The notes under the pieces: generated by a model
Seen by the model: the letters and a program-made list of their open reading frames with translations, nothing else
Databases searched by the model: none
Told to the model about the DNA's origin: nothing
In this document: in pieces, positions 58,277 through 64,000 of the stretch
Layout of the letters: every line of letters starts with the position of its first letter
Position numbering within the stretch: position 1 is the stretch's first letter
Position numbers and translations under genes: made by a program
From: Micractinium sp. NFX-FRZ
Lineage: Eukaryota > Chlorophyta > Trebouxiophyceae > Chlorellales > Chlorellaceae
Length of the DNA: 64,000 bases
NCBI GenBank assembly: GCA_029339195.1
Contig: JAPTJF010000217.1
Span: 1 to 64,000 of the forward strand
Direction of reading: 5' to 3'

Positions 58277-60851
58277 TCAGGCACCGCAGCTACTGTCCCA
58301 GTGGGGACGTTTGTGCCCGCTGCTGCCGCCGCTGGCACCGCTCTGGTCACTGCACTCATTGGTCAGCAGTGCAGCAACGGGTGCACCATGCTGAGGCTGT
58401 GCCGCCGCCTGTGCCAATCCGCACAGCATGCCCAAAGCAACCTGGATGCCTTGGGCATCAGAGGCTTTCTGCAGCGGCGCAGTTGCTGTGCCAGCCAGCA
58501 GTTGCTGTAGTGCGACTGTACTGGTGGCACCGGCAGCAGCGTGCGCCCTGCCTGCAGGTGAGCTGCTGCCATTGCTGGCGCCCTTGCCTGAGGGCCGGGC
58601 TGCGGGTGCTGCTGCTGCCGCCGCTCCTGCTGCCAAGTGCACCTGCGCCGCAGGGACTAGTGCCGCAGGGGCCACTGCCGCAGCTGCTGCTGCCTGCTGC
58701 GGTTGCCCGCTGGGGTCACTGGCTGCAGCTGACTGGCTGGCAATCAGGATGCTGGCGATCAACCGTCTCAGCCGGTGCACCTGGTCTGCCTGCTCCTGCA
58801 TTGCCTGCTGCTGTGCTGCCAGCTGCTGCGCCTGCTGCGCCTGCTGCTCGTGGCACTGCGCCACCTGCGCCGCAAGGGCCGTCAGGGCCTCCTGCTGCTG
58901 CCGCACTGTCTCCTGCAGTGCAGCTAAGGGCTCACTGCCATGCATGCTGGCAGGAGCCAAGGGAGGGACCGCTGCTGAGTCAGCGAGGGGTTGGTCACTG
59001 CCCTGCTGTGCCTGCTGCGCCTGCTCTGGTCCTTGAGAGGATTTCATGAGCGTTGCAAGGGCCTGCAGAAGCAGCGTGCTGTCTTGCACAGCCGTCGCAT
59101 CCGATGCGCTGCCATGCTGCTGCTCCGTGTGCTGCTGCTGTGCGGGAGGCAGGTGCGGCTGCTGTTGCTGCTGTTGCTGCTGTTGCGCCGCTGGCTGCTG
59201 CTGCTGCTGCTGCTGCTCGCTTGCCGGGTGCTGCACGTCTACAGGTGCAAGGCCAGCAGGGGACTGCTGGCGCTGCTGCTCTGCTGGCCCCTGCAATTCG
59301 GTGGGGCGTGACGGTGCGGGATCCAGCACAGGGAGCGAGGCAGCCAGCTGGGTGCTGCCGGTTCTGCCGGCGCCGCTGCCGCTTGCAGCTGCCGAGCACA
59401 ATGCTGCAGGCTGCGGCAGCGGTGACAATGCAGCTACCGCGGATGCCTGTTGCCTCCCCGGCTGCTGCCCCTGCTGCTGCTGCTGCTGCTGCTGCGGGCG
59501 CGGTGGCGGCTGCCACTGCTGCTGCGCCTGTTGCTGCTGCTGCTTCACCTGTTGCTGCTGCTGCTGCTGCTGCTGCTGGGAGCACACAAGCTCCACCGCC
59601 TGGGCGGCCACCGAGTGCGAGCTGCCCGTGCCTCCCGCGACGGCGGCTGCCGCAGCGGCAATCGCTGCAACCGCTGCCTCCACGAGCGCTTCGGGGGTCT
59701 TGTTGTTTGACTCTGAGCGCTCCACCCTCTCAGCTGCCACCTCTGGGCAGCAGGCAGGCAGATGCAGATGCAGGCAGCGGCAGTGGTGGGGTCAGCATGT
59801 GTGGGCAAGCAGCAGGGTCCACCATGGCGCATTGTTTGTTGCTGACGGTGCAGGCTCCGGGATGTTCGGAATGCGAGGCGCTGATGGCGTTGAGGCTGAG
59901 CAATCCCTGTGGCATGAGAAGTTTGGCACCCCCTGCTGCTTTGCCCCAGGCCAGCTGTGGGTGTTCAGCAACCGGTGTGTGCTGTCCGCGCATGCCCACC
60001 TCGGCCCATGCTCGCCAGCCAAGTCTTGAGCGAGACGTTCATGGGGAGCACCCGGATCGTCTCCCGCCACTTCTTACGATGGCTCCTCCCTGCACCTCAG
60101 GGGCGGCACGGAGAGATGATGAGGGAGGGCTAGCCGTTGCCTGGGGGCCCGGCACAGCAGCATTGGACCCGCAGCGCAAGGGTCCCACCCGTGAGTGCGC
60201 GCTGCACAAAACCTGCGTGCATTGTGGCTGGCGGGCAGGCGAGGCAGTTGCAGCAGATGGCCGCCGGGCCGGCGGGAAGCCTGCTCCCTGACCTGCATGT
60301 GCCTCGAACGCGTTTCCGCTGAATATGCAGCCCCCGGCGCTGTGCAGCTCCATAGCGCGTTCGGAACAGCAGGGCGATTGGCACAGGATGTACAGCACCG
60401 CCCCCGATGCCAGCGCGTCGACGCCCGTCTGCTGCCGGTCAGAGTGCAGCTTGTAGGGCCGCTCCAGAAGCAAGCCTGCATGGGGGGTGCCGGGCATGTA
60501 GGGAGCTTGCAGGGCTGCAAACGATACATGGGCAGGGATACAGGCACTAGGGGGTGTGGAGGCACTTGCAGCACCCTGGGAGAGCTGTGCGGCACGCGGC
60601 TGGCTGCTGCGGCCCGGGCGGACCTGCACCTTGAGGTTGTGCGAAGCGCAGCTGCCCTTCTGAAAGCCGCCCTGACCCCTCGCCCCCACCCCCGTCCTGT
60701 TTTTTCATGAAATGGAGAAGAGAGGGTTGCTGAGCTCACCTGACAAAGTCGGCGTGGAACCACACTCCACTGGGGCGAGGATGCGGAAGCCCAGGCGCAC
60801 TACGCGCTCTTCAACAGACTCCATGGGGTCGCTGAACGAGCGACACAGCAT
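58277..60851 (-). CDS. SAND-domain protein resembling the VARL (RegA/RLS) family, 629 aa, 4 exons
   Basis: Exons 60851-60740, 60514-60293, 60089-60000 and 59742-58277; phase 1 at each junction, 1890 nt in total. An in-frame TGA lies just upstream of the ATG at 60851. Exons 2-3 encode the conserved core: SPCCSERAMELHSAGG, FSGNAFEAHAGGRSHRKKW and RETIRVLPMNVSLKTWLAS (residues about 80-138). The FEAHAG...KKWRETIRV...WL pattern is that of the SAND DNA-binding domain, and the SPCCS/EAHAG wording is, as I recall it, that of the volvocine VARL proteins (RegA, RLS1). The 488-residue last exon is poly-Gln and Ala-rich with a short coiled coil (QETVRQQQEALTALAAQVA) and a C-terminal HKRPHWD, typical of an algal transcription regulator. 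RLS1 links nutrient and light stress to growth arrest in Chlamydomonas; a stress role here is inference only. Confidence 0.87.
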
Positions 60852-62802
60852 CCTGCCTGTTCACGCAGCGGCAGGCAGCGTAAGGTCCAGTTGGCACGCT
60901 GGCTCAGGACCGCACGGCCGCACGTTTTCGCCAATGTCGTGTGCTGAAGGCCCGTCTTTCAGGTTGAAATTGGCTCAGGGCGTCTGCGCAGCAGGTGCCC
61001 GCGCACACGCTCATACGCGCCCTTGAGCCCGCAGCAAGGCTTAAGTAGCTCGCTTTTTACAAGAACAGCCAACTTTACCGCGCCCCTGACTTGGATGGGC
61101 CGTGCGTGAGCACACGGGGACAGGTCAGCATTGATGCTGATCAGCCAGGAGGGCTTCAGGTTGGTCATGGGATGGAGTGCACGCGCCCAAATCACATGAT
61201 GACTCCGTGGTGACTTCTCTTCTGGTTGGACGGATGTTTGGTGTGGGTCAGTCTGAAACAATTTGATACAGGTCCCACCTAGTTGGGGTGCTGCTACCAG
61301 TGGCCGGCCACGGAGGGCACTTGGTTGGAGGTAGGGCGGCTTCCAGCCAGCAAGCTTGCAAGCTACCAGTAGTGGCTGGCATGAGCCCTTAAGTGGAACG
61401 ATGGGGCGCTTGTTGGTGTGGGCAGTGCCCGGTTCTACAGGGAGATTTTTCCCATTCCCCTCGGGCACACCTGCATGTCGGAATCTTGCACGCAGTCCTG
61501 CCTGATTGACCGCCCACTCCCTGATTAAATGCCGATTCCCAGGCACAGGCGCTATCGAGGCAGGCTGGGTTGGAGCTGGGCAATGTATTTGGAAGTGGCC
61601 AACCTCGGAACCTGCATCAGCACAAGCTGTCAGCCTGGGGCTGGGCCGCAAAGGGCCGCTGCAGTGAGAGGGCGTGCCACCGACGTACCCCTCCGCTTTG
61701 AAGGATCAACTTAACAATGCTAGGCGGCCCGAAAACTTCGGTGACAAGGCGGATGCTTTCTTGAGGGTGCACAGGCGCCGAGACAATACCTGGTGAAGCC
61801 TGCTAAGCTGCAACGGGACAGCACACCACACACGGAGCTGCGGTACCGGTGCGGGGACGCATCGACGGCCAACCCGCCACGGTTGAGCCTACTCAGGCGG
61901 GGCGGCGAGCCAAGTCAGAAGAGAGGCTGCTGCCGCCAGTTTCATCAATCGACCAAAGCCACTGGAATGCTGAAACAGTGCAGCCCAGCATGCCCTGCAA
62001 GGGCCCACAGTCTGGCCTAAGGGCTGGGGGCCAACCAGATATGCTCGCAGTGACGGCATGCGGATGGGGAGGCGCTGCTGCCCATGTGAAGCAGCAGCAG
62101 CCAAAGAAGGGGTTCAGGTGCACACCAGAAAGTTTTGAAGGGGTCTGAACAGGAAATTCCCCAGGGCACCACAACAGATTCAGGCCGCGGGTGTTGCACC
62201 CCGATTTGAGCACGACGGTTGGGGCGCATCTTCAGTGCGCTGCATTCGCTGGGGCGGGCTCCAAATCAGCACGAAGCTTTTTCGTGCGCAGACAACAAGG
62301 TGCTTGCCGAGTCGGGAACTGCACATGCAGGTGGCAGTGAAGAGGTATGCAGTGAAGAGGGTGGGCATGCGGGGCGGACGGCGCGCCGCGGCGGCGGCTG
62401 CTGGAAAGCGGGCGTTCTACATGTCGGCCGCCGCTGCCGCTGCTGCCTGCTTTCTCACCGGAGCGTAATACCCACTTCGTCGCCTGTGTCCTCGCGCCGG
62501 CACACTGTTGAGCGTTCACTGCGCCTGGCACTGTTGCACGCGCTTGGAGGGTAGACCAAACAGACAGGTGACTAACTATCAGTGCTTCCCGAAGAGTGCG
62601 CTTCCGTGCTGCCTGACAGGGCAAGCCCCGACCCACTTGCATCTTGCCGCCCCCGTGCTGTCCGGCAGGCCCAGGCGCAGCCGCAGGCCAAAACTGACCA
62701 GGGGACGCGCGTGCGGCCCGCACTACGCCCCTCTGAACGCCCACCGCTACTGCCGCCACCGCCTGTCGGCAGCACCGGCCTCGCCCTCTTTGCACCGCAG
62801 CC
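60852..62802. promoter_or_regulatory. Long bidirectional intergenic region, SAND gene / SANT gene J
   Basis: Nearly 2 kb between divergent starts. A 230-codon open frame on the minus strand (61651-60959) and small plus-strand frames (for example 62235-62468) lack splice context and recognisable domains. Base composition is more balanced than in the genes. It should hold both promoters; a long shared upstream region is usual for regulated genes, which is only suggestive here. Confidence 0.55.
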
Positions 62803-64000
62803 ATGTCGCGGGTGTCTCACAAGGACCTCACCCAGCTGGGTGAAATCTGCAGCAGCGTTTGCTACCACCTGACCGCCCACCTGGCAGCGGTGGCCGCGGG
62901 GGTGCCGCCCAGCGGGCCGCCCGAGGTGTCGCAGATCTACCAGCTGGCAGCAAAGCTCCCCCCGCCCAAGCCGGCGCAGTGGCAGGCGCTGGCTGGCAGC
63001 GGCGACGCCCCCGGCAGCCCGCGCGGCGCCGCTGCCGGTCACGCGCTGCCGTTGGCCGACGGCGCGGAGCGGGCGCCCGGCAAGCGTCTGAAGTGGACTC
63101 CGGAGCTGGAGGCGGAGCTGATTCGGCTGGTGGAGGATGACAAGTTCCGCATGGAGAAGCTGGGTGGGTGCTGCACATTGGGTGCTAGCTGTTCTGTGGG
63201 TGCTCAATGCTGGGTGTTGGGTGCTCGTGGGGGGTGAGGGGTTTCGGCTGGATAAGCTGGGCAGGTGCTGGGCACTCTATTTGCATGTGTGCTTGACCGC
63301 TCAGCCTGCCGCCAGGCTGAGGGCCCCTGGTTGGTAGGCAAGGCATCTGCACGCCGCTGGCCCGCTCATCTCATCTTCCCTGCACTCCCGCTGCTGTGCC
63401 ACCGGGCAGGCAAGGAGGGCACTCGCGCCGGCACCGCAAACTACGCCAGCGTCGGACGCCACTTTGGCTTCTCTTCCGGCAACGTGGTGAAGAGCAAGTA
63501 CTGTGAGCTCAAGGGGCTGCCCAAGGAGAGCGGGGCTGGAGGGAAGAAGAAGGCGGAGGGCGAGGCGGCGCCAGGTATGCGGGGGCGGTGGGGGCTCTGT
63601 GCAGGGGGCATGGCTGCTGCCCGGCGCTGGGCGGGAGGGGGCTCTGGGAGGGTTGCTCTGCATCGGCCGGACAGGGCAGGGCACGTCCAGTGCCAGAAGT
63701 GTGGTGCGCCGTCCATTGCTGCAACAAACCCGTGCATTGCGGCTGCACGGCTGGTCGTTTGCTTTCACTTCGGGCCACCTGCACGTGCACGATACTGTCC
63801 TTTCCCACTCCTGTCTGCTGTTTTCGTGCATTCTGCCCAGCCGGCCTGCCCACCTGCCTGCTGCGCGGCCTGCCTCCGCGCAGCTGACCTGCTTGCCAAC
63901 TGCCCTGCTTGCCAACTGCCCAATCGCGTGCCTGCAGACGGTGAGAAGCCGGCAGGCAAGAAGGCAAAGGTGAAGGCGGAGGCAAAGGTGAAGGAGGAGG
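62803..64000 (+). CDS. SANT/Myb-like protein J, 5' part (runs off the window)
   Basis: Exons 62803-63163, 63410-63574 and 63938 onward, incomplete at the window edge; phase 1 at both junctions. The N-terminal 60 residues form a helical region (HKDLTQLGEICSSVCYHLTAH, QIYQLAAKL) I do not recognise. The SANT-like domain (residues about 97-160) reads LKWTPELEAELIRLVEDD, EKLG, NYASVGRHFGFSSGNVVKSKY. It matches SANT1 of the gene at 50622 in its key positions (W, EKLG, FG, N, KY). After it comes a Lys-rich, disordered stretch (GGKKKAEGEA, KKAKVKAEAKVKEE) that may be an NLS or chromatin-binding tail. A nuclear DNA- or chromatin-binding role is inferred. Intron 1 carries a decoy copy of the exon 1 donor (63251-63275). 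Confidence 0.85.

Noticed and set aside
59053..60291. Long plus-strand open frames, rich in Cys, Ala and Leu
   Set aside because: They are the complement of the poly-Gln last exon of the SAND gene.
60959..61651. 230-codon minus-strand frame upstream of the SAND gene
   Set aside because: No domain, no splice link to exon 1, and an in-frame stop separates it from the ATG at 60851.

Overview
The window is nuclear DNA of a GC-rich, intron-dense green alga, most like a Chlorella/Micractinium-type trebouxiophyte. The signs are short GT-AG (and some GC-AG) introns every 100-200 coding bases, Ala/Gln-rich low-complexity proteins, TGTAA polyadenylation signals 75-375 nt past most stop codons, and plant-type genes (a plastid-type sigma factor, plant-type Nudix and AAA proteins) beside genes lost from land plants (an inward-rectifier K+ channel). 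I assembled ten gene models by hand from splice sites and reading phase. The nine that lie fully inside the window close in frame, and the tenth runs off the right edge. No organelle, viral, CRISPR or bacterial-type element was seen.

Layout: (A, +) 1075-2116 small secreted protein of unknown function. (B, -) 2960-7274 organelle-targeted plant-type AAA+ ATPase. (C, -) 7605-31312 a 54-exon, 2775-residue KDM5/JARID1-type histone demethylase (JmjN-ARID-PHD-JmjC-C5HC2-PLU-1-PHD-PHD) that fills more than a third of the window. (D, +) 32046-34868 Nudix hydrolase. (E, -) 35418-37953 sigma-70-type, probably plastid, sigma factor. (F, +) 38519-46641 Kir-type potassium channel with a long Gln/Ala-rich tail. 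(G, -) 47369-48655 ceramidase-like seven-TM protein. (H, +) 50622-57510 double SANT/Myb protein with a winged-helix-like domain and a His-rich tail. (I, -) 58277-60851 SAND-domain protein resembling the volvocine RegA/RLS (VARL) family. (J, + partial) 62803-64000 SANT/Myb protein related to H. From C onward the genes alternate strictly between divergent pairs (C/D, E/F, G/H, I/J), which share 0.5-2 kb promoter regions, and convergent pairs (D/E, F/G, H/I).

Five of the ten genes act in, or probably act in, transcription or chromatin (C, E, H, I, J). The rest are membrane, metabolic, chaperone-like and secreted proteins. Nothing suggests that they form one pathway; the window reads as ordinary eukaryotic gene territory with several unusual proteins.

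The most striking feature no gene explains is in the introns. Again and again an intron carries a decayed or nearly intact second copy of its own exon edge (acceptor plus exon start, or exon end plus donor) some 75-250 bp from the functional one. About twenty cases occur in five genes (C, D, F, H, J). One, in the K+ channel, is about 94% identical and in frame, so it could add 38 residues by alternative splicing. GC-AG introns are also common (7 of 114 modelled introns).
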